Notes: generated by a model from the letters alone, not told the origin. A stretch of DNA of 64,000 nt from Gymnopus androsaceus JB14 (GCA_009733575.1 ML769570.1:1-64000), one strand, 5' to 3'. Shown: positions 11,503-23,580, counted from the stretch's first letter. Numbers and translations: made by a program.

Positions 11503-11890
11503 TCAGTGATAGGTGTGCATAAGTAGTTTCAGTGCAGGTGGGGTACTCTGGATGTTTGAAAATCCTGTTGTTTGTAGGCATATCATGAGCGGAGTATTGA
11601 CTGAGCGGTCCAAATAGTGTTGGAGGGTAGATATAACGCCGCCCTCAGGCTGCGCATCCGATACCATTGTATCAAGGGTGATTTCAAGTCTTAAATGAGA
11701 CCATAAACTAGGTGTGGCCAGAGCCAGTGACTTCCATCGTGTGAATATAGCACTGATAGCAAGAGTTGGAGACAATGACAGGTAAGGTTAATTCCATGGC
11801 TTGTTCCTTATCCAATGGCCAAGTGTATTCTTCCAAGAAGTTGTCCGTGCAGGAAAGCTCGAATATGGTGCATACGGTTTCATTGGGAAT
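11503..11890 (-). pseudogene. F-box-protein N-terminal fragment
   Basis: The minus strand carries IPNETVCTIFELSC (an F-box-like start, about 11890-11850) and, in another frame, LSPTLAISAIFTRWKSLALA then TPSLWSHLRLEI (11775-11690). This is the usual basidiomycete F-box pattern of a cysteine-containing hit followed by W(K/R)SLALATPSLW. The frame changes between the two parts and the rest of the gene is missing, so it is a relic. Confidence 0.5.
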
Positions 11891-12170
11891 TTTTAGGAAA
11901 GGTGAAAGAAGCGACTCCTGCGGTTTGTAGTGGTGTAAGTAAACTCAAATTCGTACTCGAATCATAAACCATATTGCTTGAAGCAGTTCCGCTGTCAGAA
12001 ACGTAAAATTTGCTCGAGATGGAGCACTGCATACCTCAGGATTCGAGTAAATTGGTGAACGGTGAACAATGAGTAACTGAGTTAAAGGTGAAGCAGCAAG
12101 CTAGTCCAGTGATAGGCGCGCAAGCGCCTCGGAGTTGGATCAATCACATGTCAAGACTAAGCGCGCGTGC

Positions 12171-12183
12171 ACATATATATAAG
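12171..12183 (+). promoter_or_regulatory. TATA-like box before the first NLR gene
   Basis: CATATATATAAGC about 55 bp before the putative ATG at 12234. Confidence 0.4.
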
Positions 12184-12233
12184 CTTAGTGGAAATAATCT
12201 GCGTTATTCTCCCACCGCATACTAGACTCTAGT

Positions 12234-15200
12234 ATGAGCGATGAACTCTCTCAAAACGCTATGTACGTATAAATTGATATAATCCAAGTGGTGGAAACTG
12301 AACTACACTGGAAGGTGGCATTCTGCCGTTAATGAAACCAGGTGGGTAATGATTAGACAACTACGTTGTTTTCCTATATATGACAATGATCTTCATCAAG
12401 CATGTTTAAAGGAGCCCACAATTTCGAAGTAAAGAATGGCCAATTTGTTATGGGAAACATCACAAATTATCATGTTATGTGTAAGTCAAATGTTGTATTA
12501 TTTAATGTTAAATGACCAACTGATGCTGTACTACTTACTCTGTTGAAGCAAATGATTCAACCACCGTAATCCGTGATTGGCTCAAAACACCTGATTGCTC
12601 AGTCAATTTTCAGACAGCTGTTGACAAGAAAACAGGTGGTACTGGCCAGTGGCTTTTGAATCATCCCAAGTATAAGAATTGGATAGAAGATTCCAGTGTG
12701 TTATGGATTCAGGGCAAAGGTACTAAGAGATGACTTCTTGCTAATTATTCCAGGTGGCTCACGTTGCACTTTATAGCTGGATCAGGAAAAACTTTTTTGG
12801 CGTAGGTTTATTCATAAACACCACAGATTGTTAATGAAATCTTTTTATAGGACTACTATGATTGAAAATCTTCACAAAAACACCATCAGGGATGTGTGGT
12901 ATCATTACTTTGATATCCGTGATAATACTACGTTGAAATCAACATACCGAGGTCTCTTGTTATCTCTTTTGCAACAGGTAGGATCCAATGCATATGGAAT
13001 CCACTCTGAGCTTGGAAATCTCTATCATAAATGCAAGCAGGGCCTGTCAGTTTCACAGCCCACAAACATGGAGCTAGAGGATGTCCTGAAAAACATATTT
13101 CACAGTGTTAGGCTTGGATATGTGATACTGGATGCTACGGATGAATGCCAAGAGAAACACAAGGTTTTCAAATGGTTGAATGACATTGGAAGCATTGGCA
13201 ATCTTCATATTGCCATCACAAGCCGTGATCACATTGGGGTGAATGCAACTAGAACTTCCCAGCAAATTTTCCTGGGAACAGAGAGCTCAGGGGTTGAAGA
13301 AGATATAGCTCTGCATCTTGACAGGGAAATAATCAATTATGGATTCAATGAAAAATTGCAAGAGCAGGTAAAAGAATCCCTGATAGCACAAGCTCAAGGC
13401 CAGTGAGTTGTTTCTAGAAATACTTTGAGGGATAACTTTTGATTAATTTAACTCAGGTTTCGCTGGGTAGACTGTCAACTCCAAAGGCTAAGTCAATGTG
13501 GCTCTCCCAAGTCTGTTCGGAAAGCTTTGCAAAAGTTACCAAAGGATTTGGAAGAGACATATACATTGGCTGTGCAAAAGGCTCTTGAAAGTGACAATGC
13601 AGAAAATGCTCATCATGTTCTTCTTTGGCTCACTTATGCATTTGAGCCACTGAACACTAGACAAATAGGTGTAATTCTGGCCATTGATTTGGAGGCAGAG
13701 CAAGTTGAGGAAGAGACACAAATGGATTTGAAGTTGGATGTAATCCTTGACTCTAGTCTTGTTGCTGTGGATCAAAACAACATGGTGCAGCTTGCACATG
13801 CATCTGTGAAAGAATTTTTGATCAATAGACACAGTATTGGACATTCATTCAAAATTAACATGGAGCTTGCTCATGAGAAAATAGCACAAACATGTCTCAT
13901 CTACTTGCTACAATTTTTGGAGTGTAATGACTATTTTAAACGTAGATCCGTTTGGCAGAAATCAACTTTGTTTGGTGATTATGCAGTATTCCAATGGCAC
14001 TCTCATGCAAGGATAGTGGAAGAAGTAAACCAAGATAGTGCAGTCACAAGATTGACTGAAATGTTATTTCAGAATCACTTATTAAGAGCCTGGATGGCTA
14101 GGTACATTGAGAATCATGATGCTGATTCTCTTGTTGAACCACTATATTGGGCTACAGTATTAGGTTTAGTAAAAAGTGCAGAGCTGCTATTGGCAAAAGG
14201 AGCCAATGTGAATGCACAAGGGGATCAAGGGGGTGGAAATGAGAATGCCCTGTACAGAGCATCCACCAATGGCCATGAAGGCATTGTCAAACTTCTCTTG
14301 GACAAGGGGGCTAATGTGAATGCTGAAGGGGGTAGAACCTATGGGTCTGCTCTTCAAGCAGCTGCTGCTAATGGTCATGAGACCATTGTCAAACTTACCT
14401 TACAAAAGGGAGCTGATGTGAATGCTCCTACAGGAATGTTTGGACATGCCCTTCATGCTGCTGCAGCCAATGGTCATGAAGCTGTTGTCAAGCTGCTCTT
14501 GGAACAGGGGGCAGATGTAAATGCTCAAGGGGGTGAATATGGGAATGCACTTCAAGCAGCTGCATATGATGGTCATGAAGCCATTGTCAAGCTACTCTTG
14601 GAGAAGGGGGCTAATGTGAATGCAGAAGGGGGTCGACGCTATGCCCTTCAGGTAGCTGCAGCAAATAATAATGAAGTCATTGTCAAGCTTCTTTTGGAAA
14701 ATGGTGCTGATGTGACTGCTCAGGGGGGAGTATATGGGAATGCCCTTCAGGCAGCTGCACGTAATCATGACAAAGCAATTGTACAACTTCTCTGGGAAAA
14801 GGGAGCTGATGTGAATGCTCAAGGAGGACACTATGGGAATGCCCTTCAGGCAGCTGCAGCCAAGGGTCATAAAGACATTGTTAATTTTCTCTTGCACAAG
14901 GGGGCTGATTTACATGCACAAGGGGGTACATATCAGAATACCCTTCAGGCAGCTGCATACAAAGGTCGTGAAGACATTGTTAAGCATCTTGTGCATTGGG
15001 GTTTTGATGTGAATGCTCAGGGATTTCATGGGAGTGCATTAGTGGCAGCTGGATTGGAAGGACATAGAGCCATTGTTGAATTTCTTTTGACAAAGGGTGC
15101 CAATGTAAATGCTCAGGGTGGTAAATATGGCAATGCCCTTCAGGCAGCTGCATTCAAAGGCCATGAAGCCATTGTCACACTTTTCTTGCAATGGGGTGCT

Positions 15201-16001
15201 GATGTAAATGCTCAAGGTGGGCACTATGGGAATGCCCTTCAGGCAGCTGCAACTAAGGGTCATAAACACATTGTCAATTTTCTCTTGCAGGAGGAGGCTG
15301 ATGTAAATGCTCAGGGTGGTGAATATGGGAATGCCCTTCAGGCAGCTGCATACAATGGCCATGAAGCCATTGTTAAGCGCCTTGTGCATTGGGATGCTGA
15401 TGTAAATGCTCAGGACAATGAACATGGGAATGCCCTTCAGGCAGCTGCATACAAAGGTTATAAAACCATTGTTTGCTTTCTTTTGACAAAAGATGTTGAT
15501 GTAAATGCTCAAGGTGGTAAATATGGGAATGCCCTTCAGGCAGCTGCATATGAAGGTTATGAAGCTATTGTCATGCTTCTCTTGCAATGGGGTGCTGATG
15601 TAAATGCTCAGGGTGGTAAATATGGGAATGCCCTTCAGGCAGCTGCATATGAAGGTTATGAAGCCATTGTCATGCTTCTGTTGCAATGGGGTGCTGATGT
15701 AAATGCTCAGGGTGGTGAATATGGGAATGCCCTTCAGGCAGCTGCTGCTACATACTATAAAGGCTATGAAGCCATTGTCATGCTTCTCATGCAATGGGGT
15801 GCTAATGTAAATGCCCAGGGTGGTAAATATGGGAATGCCCTCCAGGCAGCTGCATATAAAGGTCATGAAGCCATTGTCGCACTTCTCTTGCAATGGGGTG
15901 CTGATGTAAATGCTCAGGGTGGTGAATATGGGAATGCCCTTCAGACTGCTGCATACAAAGGTCATGAAGCCATTGTCATGCTGTTGGAACATCAAAGGTA
16001 A
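12234..16001 (+). CDS. NACHT-ankyrin NLR-like protein 1 (3' end cut by a solo LTR)
   Basis: Exons 12234-12262, 12401-12480, 12549-12719, 12777-12801, 12851-13402 and 13457-16001 join in frame. The order is a short N-terminus with the basidiomycete-type MFKGAHNFEVKNGQF, a linker ending VLWIQG, Walker A KAGSGKTFLA split across exons 3-4, a Walker B-like YVILDATDEC, a winged-helix-like FRWVDCQL...LPKDLEETY region, then about 18 ankyrin repeats of 33 residues (consensus GADVNAQGGxYGNALQAAAY). Fungal STAND proteins of this layout act as NOD-like receptors: the repeats sense, and the NTPase oligomerises to trigger death or conflict responses. No classical effector domain is visible at the N-terminus. 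The last repeat is interrupted by a solo LTR that supplies the stop at 15999-16001; a further repeat survives beyond it. Confidence 0.85.
14155..15981 (+). repeat. 99-bp ankyrin-coding tandem repeats
   Basis: About 18 units of 99 bp. The later ones (15100-15980) are nearly identical over most of their length, including GGGAATGCCCTTCAGGCAGC in unit after unit, while a few codons vary. High internal conservation of this kind is known for rapidly evolving fungal NLR repeat domains. Confidence 0.85.
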
Positions 16002-16349
16002 TGTTACTATCACTCTATACATGGAACACTTTCTCATAGTCTCCACTTGTTTGTATCACCACCCCATGTACTCCACATCTATTGTCTTGCAGACTCCACT
16101 CAGTCTCTTGTTGTATCCACCTACTATCTTGCAGTACCTACTTTACCATATGCACAGTAGCCACAGACATTCACACAGTAGCCACTTGCCTGATATACTG
16201 TATCATTTGTACATAGGGCTGTATATAATAAGCCTGGGTACTATACCTTGTAATACCACCATTGTCCCCCATTGATCTGTGTGATTGTTCTACTAAGTCC
16301 TGTGTGGACTTACTGCTGCTACTTCCTATTTAGGAATGTAACTTTAATA
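15982..16349 (+). mobile_element. Solo LTR, 368 bp, inside the NLR ankyrin array
   Basis: The ankyrin unit is interrupted between CATGC (15977-15981) and a second CATGC (16350-16354), a 5-bp target duplication. The inserted 368 bp begin TGTTGGAAC, a typical retrotransposon LTR start, and contain a TATA-like GTATATAATAAG. The 3' end reads TTAATA with CA supplied by the duplication. No coding internal region is present, so a solo LTR left by recombination is the simplest reading. Confidence 0.65.
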
Positions 16350-16354
16350 CATGC

Positions 16355-16470
16355 TTCTCTTGCAGTGGGATGCTGATGTAAATGCTCAAGGAAATAAATA
16401 TTGGAATGCTATTCAAACCACTGAAACAAATGGCCATGAAGCTCTTGTCAGGTTTCTTTTGGAATGGTGA
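16355..16470 (+). pseudogene. Ankyrin-repeat remnant downstream of the solo LTR
   Basis: In frame with itself this reads LLLQWDADVNAQGNKYWN, then IQTTETNGHEALVRFLLEW and a TGA. It is the continuation of the repeat cut by the LTR plus the natural end of the array. Confidence 0.75.
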
Positions 16471-16758
16471 TCCTCATAACCTATTTAATTTATGTAAAGC
16501 AATTTTCTTTGTCATTAACATTGACTCGATTATCATACATCATAAAGGTGACTTTTGTAATCAGTACATATAGTATAGTATGGAATAATACTGGTAGCTG
16601 TGCTAGGATTATGTTTGCATCCAAGGCTCTAATCTCAAATGTTATACCCACCCCCCGCAGCGAGTTTCAAAGATATTCAGATCTTCAAGGATGATTCATT
16701 GCAATCCACTATCAATTCAAGACGTTAAATTGCGGTACGAGTACAGATATTTAACTTG

Positions 16759-17811
16759 TTAGGTAAGGCATTGCGAATAGTACGCATTGGCAGCAACGCA
16801 TCTGTAGGGAGAGACGCAGGTGGTCGGGCCAGTGTATCCAATTCTAGAAAAACAAAGCAAATTTTTGAAAAACCGAAGCATTAAAGAAATAAAACAGCTT
16901 ACCCTCCACACTGACCCCATTCTGCAACTGTGCCGGCACCAGTGCCAGTACCGGTGCCAGTACCAGTACCAGTACCAGTGCCAGTGCCAGTAGTTCCGCC
17001 ACCACCGCTGATGGCAGCGTTCAACTTGTTTTTGACAAATGTGAGCGCGACGGCGCCATATTCGGTGGCGTAGCCTTGATGCGTATTCGCGTTGTTGCCG
17101 TTGCAGCAATAGGGATCACTCGAGTCACAGTAAGACTGGATGTTACTCGCGAATGGGCATGAGAAGCCGGCCGGACGGGGAGCAAACTAGTATGAGATCT
17201 GATCAGTGTAATTCCAATGCAAAAGAAGGGAGGTATCTTACTCCTTGCGCTGTGCAGGTCCCGACTAGGTAAGACTCACCATGAGTCCAGCGCGGGTCAC
17301 CCATGAAGATAGCGGCCTTGATTTGCTTTTGAGCATTAGCACTCAAAGGACTTGCAGTGCTCGATATGCCCTCGTTGGTGTCACCGCCTGCGCAGTACGC
17401 ATCATCAAAGATTTGTCCACCCTTCAGTATGATCAATTTCTCGTTTGAAGAACAAAAAAATTTTACGAACCTGGGAATATCCGACTAGGACGAGAAATGT
17501 GTTGGGCACTGCGAATTGAAGTTGTTGACCTGGCTAGCAACTGCCGCGACCCCATCAATGACCGACTGGGCGTAGCTAACGTCTCCACAGGAAGCTTGTC
17601 CACCACATGCAGGATAGACGATTGCTTCAGCGGTTGAACCGGGATAAGCAGCGAGGATCGAGTTGACCACGGCAAGAGAAGTCCCATAAGGGTCTGATTG
17701 AGGTAAAGTCGTCTCGCGTGCGCCAAAGATATGAACCTGAGGGCATTGGCTCACGACGAGCGTCGGAGCCAGGAGAAGGACGAGCGATGCAGTAAAAGTA
17801 AAGGCAGACAT
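16759..17811 (-). CDS. CE5 esterase (acetylxylan esterase/cutinase family) with CBM1
   Basis: Exons 17811-17471, 17421-17242, 17186-16903 and 16843-16759. A signal peptide (MSAFTFTASLVLLLAPTLVV) leads into QCPQVHIFGARETT, then the nucleophile motif GYSQ|GGQ at the exon 1-2 border and the acid/base region DPYCCNGNNANTHQGY. These are the Ser-Asp-His triad of carbohydrate esterase family 5. A Gly-Thr linker and a fungal cellulose-binding module (WGQCGG...GPTTCV...YYSQCL) close the protein. The CBM1 and the close match to AXE-type motifs favour acetylxylan esterase, secreted for plant cell-wall breakdown. One base is missing in CCC near 17504 (CP-NTFLVLVGYS), shifting the frame just before the active site: a sequence error or a recent loss. 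Confidence 0.85.
16936..16996 (-). repeat. 6-bp microsatellite encoding the Gly-Thr linker
   Basis: Repeated (A/G)CCAGT hexamers encode alternating Gly-Thr in the linker between the CE5 domain and CBM1. Slippage here would change the linker length without shifting the frame. Confidence 0.7.
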
Positions 17812-19688
17812 TGCCAGAGAGAAATAGCACGAATAACAAACACATTATTCTGCACATTTTATGGAACTCTGGAGGGTAAAAAGTACCGGGATGACCGTCA
17901 TCAGCTGCACATCTCTCGATGTCGCCCCAAGGTGCGCCAAGAAGCGATTAAACAACGGTAATCTTCCGCTGACAGTGACAGAGCGATTTAACTCCCCGAA
18001 TCATCCAGATCAAAATCGCCGAAGACAGAGGCTCCGATATAGGGGTATTTTTTGAAAGACGTCTGAAATAAAGAAGATTGACCGTATATCGTATATCGTA
18101 GTATCGAGAGATCGTGAATGTCGTTGAAAGCTTGCTGGAGTAACTTGGGTATTTTTTCGGATATTCTAAACAGAGCTCATGACTAGGGACTGGGTCAAGG
18201 TCAATTTCAAGGCATTTGATGAAATTCTTTGAGCTAGGCGTGTTCCATTTATTGTGATTAGTAGGTAATTCGCTGGAACTTAGAACTTACGGATTGATCG
18301 CGTTCAACGGTCCCGGGCAGAGCTGTCCGAGTCGAGGTTCAAGAGAGCATTCAATTCTGAAGAAACCGCCCCGGAGTTCCAATGTGAGGGTTATTATGGT
18401 TCGTTGAAGGCCCGGAGCGCTTATTATACCTCGTGGCAAGTAGAAACCCTAGAATAGGACCTTTGCCGCGTTTCAGGACCCCAGAATCTCCTCTCTATCA
18501 AAAGTTTCTAATACTGTAGTAAAAGAAAACGATTAAGTATTGAGGAAGCCTGAGGTCTAACGGACTATATGTCGGGTGATGTATATATCCTGATGTGTGT
18601 AGCCGCTGGATCATGGGAGGAGATGGAGAAGGATAGCCAGCGCGGGAAGGAGGCGATGGCAATGAGTTGGCCGGGTTCTTGTGAAGAGTGGAACGTCAAT
18701 GCCATTTCACCTAAAGTCGGAAATAGGAAGACACACACCGAGTCTTGATGCAAAGACGCCTTCACAAATCATGCCATATGCCTTGGCCACGCAGCATGAT
18801 ATACATATCTGCGATGGCTTCCTGTGCTGGAAAGACGGTAACGGTGTTGATAAGATAGAAAAAACCACATACCGAGCCTTTGCATAAAGATGATATCTGG
18901 TTCAATCCGGCGTCGACCATGTATTGCGGTACTGCGAAGCACAAAGTTGATATAGTGTGCGAGCGCAAAAAGATATTTACATGCCATCATGGCCACCGAA
19001 TGATTCCAAAATGGTCTACGAAGCTTCAAACAATCTATATCCCACCCTGCCCATGATCTTTGCTGCTTCTGTCGCATGGAGACACACGTCTACCAGTCGA
19101 CTTTCAATTTGAAGGAAGAAACTGAGACAGAACCCATAACGGCGATTAAAACAAAAATCAAGACGCGGCTGGCACTGGTTCTGGATGCGGGTCATCCTCC
19201 TCCATACTGATTAAGGCTTCGGAGACGCGAAAATTGCTTGAGATTTGCTGTAAAAGAAGAATAGATATTTAACGTGGAGAAATACGACGCGACAGACTGT
19301 TACAGTTCCAGTTCGTTCCAATCATAGTCGGTTCTGCGGACTGGGCACGTGAAAACTGGCCGAATTTACGTGCCTACCATCCATCTATCATGATGAGTCT
19401 ATGGCGAGCCGAAGGGCTTGAAACAAATCTCCTGGCTTCCCAACTGATTAGTCCCGCAGTCGACGACCGCCATTCAACCATCAACTCAGTCAACGGCTAT
19501 GAAGATCGGTGGAATCTTACAGCTCTTGCACACTCCTGGGTTTCGTGAACTCATTGAATACTTACAGTACTCCCAGCAAAAAGCGGTAGGCCCTTTACTC
19601 AATGGATGAAAGCTGTTGAATCTTGGGCCATGCAGCTTGCTATTTGAACTGGCACTGGCAGCCTTCAAACTTCTCCCAATCCGTAACG
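17812..19688. other. 1.9-kb stretch without a recognisable gene
   Basis: Upstream regions of the CE5 gene and of the surface-protein gene. Minus-strand frames (for example 18769-19077) have no start context or domain I can support. There are no repeats shared with the rest of the window. Confidence 0.4.
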
Positions 19689-20414
19689 ATGTTGGCCCCT
19701 TCTTGCTTTACATTAATCGTCCTTCTCTGTTACGCAAGACTTTGCTATGGGGGCAAAGAAGTATCGCCTCCTTCAACCTTTGAGTATCTCCTGGTCCCCC
19801 CATCGCCTTCCAGTGTTCTTTTCGAAAGCTCTGTTCCTGCAGGCGTAGTGTATTCTTCCATTCCAGAAGGAGTTGGAATCATAGTAAACGTTACTTATAC
19901 CTGTCCAAATGGAACCACCTCTCCCGGAATTGTAGTCAACTGGCCATTTAGCTGTCCATCTGGTGATGGTGGAGGATGGAGCTATATTATTGCAGACCAA
20001 CAGGGAAAGTGCGTTATCCAATCTCATTTCATCGACTGTCGATTGACTTTCTTCTAATTTAGCTATACAATTCGCTACAATATAACCCATGGAGTATCCT
20101 CCGACCCATCTCAAGCGAATGCGACATACTGCGGTCCTGAGCAGTACTCATTCCAGTCGTGGACTCTAAACTCGACATTCACCGTACAGTCACCAGAACT
20201 ATTCGGAGGCGGCCCTGACTCCAGTTTCACTGAGCCCACAATAACACCGGTGAGGTTGGTGTCGGCGCTGCCCACCACACCGACAGGGAGTGTGCCAGTG
20301 AAGAACTCTGGATGGCGACTCGGAAGCAGCTTTGGATCGCAGAGTGTACAAGTCGGAAATCTATTATTTACATCTTGTCTGATCCTTTGCCATTTCCTGA
20401 TTGCTGTACTTTGA
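19689..20414 (+). CDS. Secreted, N-glycosylated surface protein, function unknown
   Basis: Exons 19689-20008 and 20063-20414 join in frame (intron GTGCGT...TTTAG) into 223 residues. The start MLAPSCFTLIVLLCYARLCY is a signal peptide. The ectodomain has N-glycosylation sequons (NVT, NGT, NIT, NAT, NST) and cysteines in CPNGTTSP, SCPSGDGG and ATYCGPE. The end is a hydrophobic stretch (LLFTSCLILCHFLIAVL) that could be a GPI signal or a membrane anchor. No family was recognised. An alternative intron starting at GTGAGG near 20252 could replace the last third, so the C-terminus is uncertain. Confidence 0.5.
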
Positions 20415-20869
20415 CCTCCACATAAATTACAATTGATAGACATTTTGAGCTGACGTTGAAGACGGGGAAGACTCGTTCGCGGTAGTTTCAGTTTCGGTAG
20501 TCCTGAAGATAAAGCAGAGCAGGAGGAGGAAGTCTCTGTCCCAGAATACCGTCACAATTGTCTCCAGCGGCCACACTCGAGGAGGATGCTTCCATAGTTG
20601 GCAGAAAGTAGTAAAGGTAAAGAGTTGAAATAGTCAATCCTTCGCAGCAAGGAAGTAAATTCACCATTCCGATATTCCTCTGGCACCGTACTTCCCGTAC
20701 CAAGGGTGCACTATCTTTCTCGGTTTGTGGTTCTTTTTCTTTGAACTATGGCTAACCGAGGCTCCTGCTTCTTCGTCACCGCGAGTGCTTTTTTAAACCT
20801 CAGTGGCGCCATCCAAGTCTGTAAAAACTTCTCCATATATTCAAGATCATCCGCAAATAATTATATTCT

Positions 20870-21165
20870 CCGAAGGCTGAAGCTGAAGCTGGCAACAAGG
20901 ACGGAAAGCAGCAAGAAATTGGTCGAACTGGAATTCTAGCTTCGGTGAGCAACCTTCAATCTTTCCGATTTTTCTGTCCTCGTCACTGTTCCTTATAGTC
21001 ATTGAACTCTTTAAAACTATTATATACAGGGTGGCAAAGGCTGTAGGATATATTGTGGCCCACACCTCTGTCTCCTCTTGGATTCATTTATTGGGGTGTT
21101 TGTTGGTATTGTTTTGGGACGATTTTAGGGTAGGTGGTTGTGGGTGGTTGTGGCACTCGTGTTAT
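20870..21165 (+). pseudogene. Decayed partial copy of the adjacent membrane-protein gene
   Basis: CTAGCTTCGGTGAG (20937), the stretch aactctttaaaactattatatac then gggtggcaaagg (21005-21040), and a later gtgtttgttggtattg...gggacg segment match the exon-intron junction, second exon and last transmembrane region of the gene at 21354-22110. The middle is deleted and the frame is lost. Confidence 0.6.
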
Positions 21166-21353
21166 TGTTTGTCAAATCTCCGGATATTACTGCTCCTCGT
21201 ACTCCTGATACTGAGATATAGTTTGGGTCTTGGTAGTCTACCAAAAAATTAGTTTCCCGCAAATGAAACTTTGTGCGTCATCAGGAGGTGTGCGGAAGTA
21301 TACCTACACCTTTTAGCCCCCTTTTCTTCGATCTCTTTCTTTTCATAACCGCC

Positions 21354-22110
21354 ATGTCTGAGAGCTCATCCACGCATAGTGATTATGCTCCACTCCCTTC
21401 ATACGATGAAGCTGCTCCAGACCTCGAGCAACAAGGGGTCGAACTCACGGAGAGCGGCAAGGGACCTGCTGAACCAAAGAAGGACTGGCCCTATGATCTA
21501 GCTTCGGTGAGAATAAACATTCAAATATTTCTATCCTACTCTTAATATATTCATCTTTGTTCATTAGAGCCGATATGAGCCCTTCAAAACTATCGTATAC
21601 ACCCTTATTGCGGCGGGGTGGCAAAGCCTCGTTCTCTTTGGCATAGGATGCACCCTCCCTTGGGAAATCTTTGGCGACCCCTCACCGGCGCACCCGAAAC
21701 AACCCCTTACCGACACCCCGCCTAATATCGATGTTGGCCTCCTCCCACTAGCAGTGAGGTTGGCCATTACAGGCGCAATTAGCGGAGCAGCAATGCTCTT
21801 GATGATGCGCATCTCCGCTCTAGTTCGAAAATCATACGGACTAAAGTATGAAGCCAAACTGACAGATTCCGATGTAGCCTTCCTTTTAATAATCGAATAC
21901 CTGGTAGGATCCGCCTTCTTGAATTTGTTTGTTGGCGTGTTTGTTGGGATTGGGTTTGGGACGGTTCTGGGATGTTCCTTTCTTGCACTTGTCTTCGCGG
22001 GGATTGTGGCGCTCGGTATGTGCTTACTTGTCTATAAACCATGTTTCTCCGTAGAAATAGCAGGAACCCCAGCCCCTATTGTTATTGTTACCAGTCCAGC
22101 GGCCCAGTAG
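21354..22110 (+). CDS. Small multi-pass membrane protein
   Basis: Exons 21354-21506 and 21568-22110 give 231 residues. The cytosolic N-terminus contains SDYAPLPSYDEAAP, a Pro-rich PxY-like stretch of the kind bound by WW-domain ubiquitin ligases. About four hydrophobic segments follow (around IVYTLIAAGWQSLVLFGIGC, LAITGAISGAAMLLMM, and two in the VGSAFLNLFVGVFVG...LVFAGIVALG region). No known family was recognised. A 39-bp in-frame GT-AG segment near 22016-22054 may be a further intron. A decayed partial copy lies directly upstream, so the locus duplicated in tandem. Confidence 0.6.
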
Positions 22111-23450
22111 TTTTAGCGCCTATTTCATTTCTTTCCCGCGCCCCGCATTGCTTCCGACTTGTCACTTCGTTTCCTCATTCATCTAGAATGACCTCTTCAG
22201 AATATTACGCATATATGGTGGAACTTCCTAAAACACAGGATGCTCTAGAGAAGCCAGAAGAGTGGAACAAGCAGTGGGAAACTCTCGTTTCTTCGAAAAG
22301 GCTGTCTCCTGCGTTTTCTCTCGAAAATGACTGCCTTAAATATAGTTTGAAAGCCAATGGTCTCCCTATCCGCAGATTCATAGTTCCAACTTCTCTCCAG
22401 CACTCTTGATATGCGGTTGCGTCTGTCTGTATTCACGCTACAGGATTTTGATGCCAAATGGATAGCGGCGTCAGTGGCTACAAGGAGAACCCACGCATTA
22501 GTTGGAATCTCGGAGGCATGTTCTGGTGCTCGCAATTTGAATGATTCTAGAATGCTCACAGGAGACATTCTGACCTTGAATCACCTCAGCCTCGACGGAA
22601 ATATTCTTATCGATTTGTGGAAAAGCATCATTGTAGCCAATGGTGACCCAGCTGCGACTACTCTCCAGAGCTTCCCTGGTAAATCCTGGGAGGCATTTCT
22701 TAAATCACAAGAGAATCGACCTTCCGATAAACTGAGAGAAAACGTTCTCGGTGAAATGAAGGCTTTACGCACGAAATTGATTTGTCAGTAACTTGTCTCT
22801 TGCCCACTTATAACGGACTGAACATTAATATTTACTTTCTCTAGACTACGTTGTTTGGTTCACCTCCTACTCCTTCTTGGGCATCCCTCGCCCAGCAATC
22901 ATGGTACGAAAAAATCACGGCATCAATCGTAATCGTACAGATGCACAAAAAGAGCGGTCCAAGCTTGCAAAGGAGATTCGAAAGATGACTTTGGGTAATG
23001 CGACGGCGAAGCAGATTTGCAGAGAGGACAGAGCTGCTGGCTTGGAGCGCATGAGTACCCGAATGGAACAGTGTCAGCATTGCTTGAGGGGGCAATTGCC
23101 TGAGGAGAAATTTCAACGCTGTAGCCGGTGCTGGGATAAACTGCAGAGGAGTGTCTACTACTGTTCCAAGTTTGTGTTCTATCCTTGTTCGACTTTCTCC
23201 AGTTAACCGATAGTTTCCAGAGATCGTCAGGTTGCCGCGTACAAGCCTACTCATAAGGCTATATGTGGAAAAGTCCTTGATGTCAAGACTGCGACGGCGG
23301 CTGCCGCATCCTCAGTATCGCCCGCCAAAGCGCCCGGAGGACGCTGAGCTCCTTCTGTAGCAAGTTTACGTTCTTGCTCCCGTAATCCTTGTTTGTATCA
23401 TATATGTAAGCTTCACTCTAAAGTGTTTCTTTGTATAAATGTTTTAAAGG
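22111..23450 (+). repeat. MYND-gene duplication, copy 1
   Basis: 22111-about 23450 matches 37926-about 39290, including about 75 bp of promoter (from tagttttagcgcctatt) and the 3' flank through gtataaatgttt. Together with the F-box segment it marks a duplicated module. Confidence 0.9.
22188..23347 (+). pseudogene. MYND zinc-finger protein (copy 1, frameshifted)
   Basis: Same exon structure as the intact copy at 38012-39166, but two bases are missing in a TCTC run near 22360 (ggtctccc against ggtctctccc). The frame therefore ends at 22409 (NGLPIRRFIV...). The remaining exons still encode the MYND finger (CQHCLRGQLPEEKFQRCSRC...YYCSK) and the C-terminal HKAICGK. I read it as recently disabled. 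Confidence 0.75.
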
Positions 23451-23580
23451 CCCGCCTTCTCTCCCCTTTTGAACTTTCTGAATACCCACTTTCCTCCTCA
23501 TTGCGCATCCCCAGTTGTGACCATGCTCAATTGCACCGCGCCAGCCTTCCTGCTGAGCAGCGGCAACAGCTCAAGCGATT
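23348..23580. other. 3' flank of MYND copy 1, up to the start of copy B
   Basis: Homologous to the flank of MYND copy 2 for about 100 bp, then unique until the F-box segment restarts at 23581. Confidence 0.5.

Noticed and set aside
15039..16046. Minus-strand open frame of 335 codons across the ankyrin array
   Set aside because: Shadow of the 99-bp repeats; the plus-strand NACHT-ankyrin gene explains it.
15982..16349. Reading the interruption of the ankyrin array as an intron (GTAATG...TTGCAG)
   Set aside because: Joining these sites leaves the ankyrin frame and meets a stop at once, whereas the CATGC duplications and the TGTTGGAAC start fit an LTR insertion.
18769..19077. Minus-strand open frame of 102 codons
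   Set aside because: No domain, no splice-supported extension, and coding-like character not evident.
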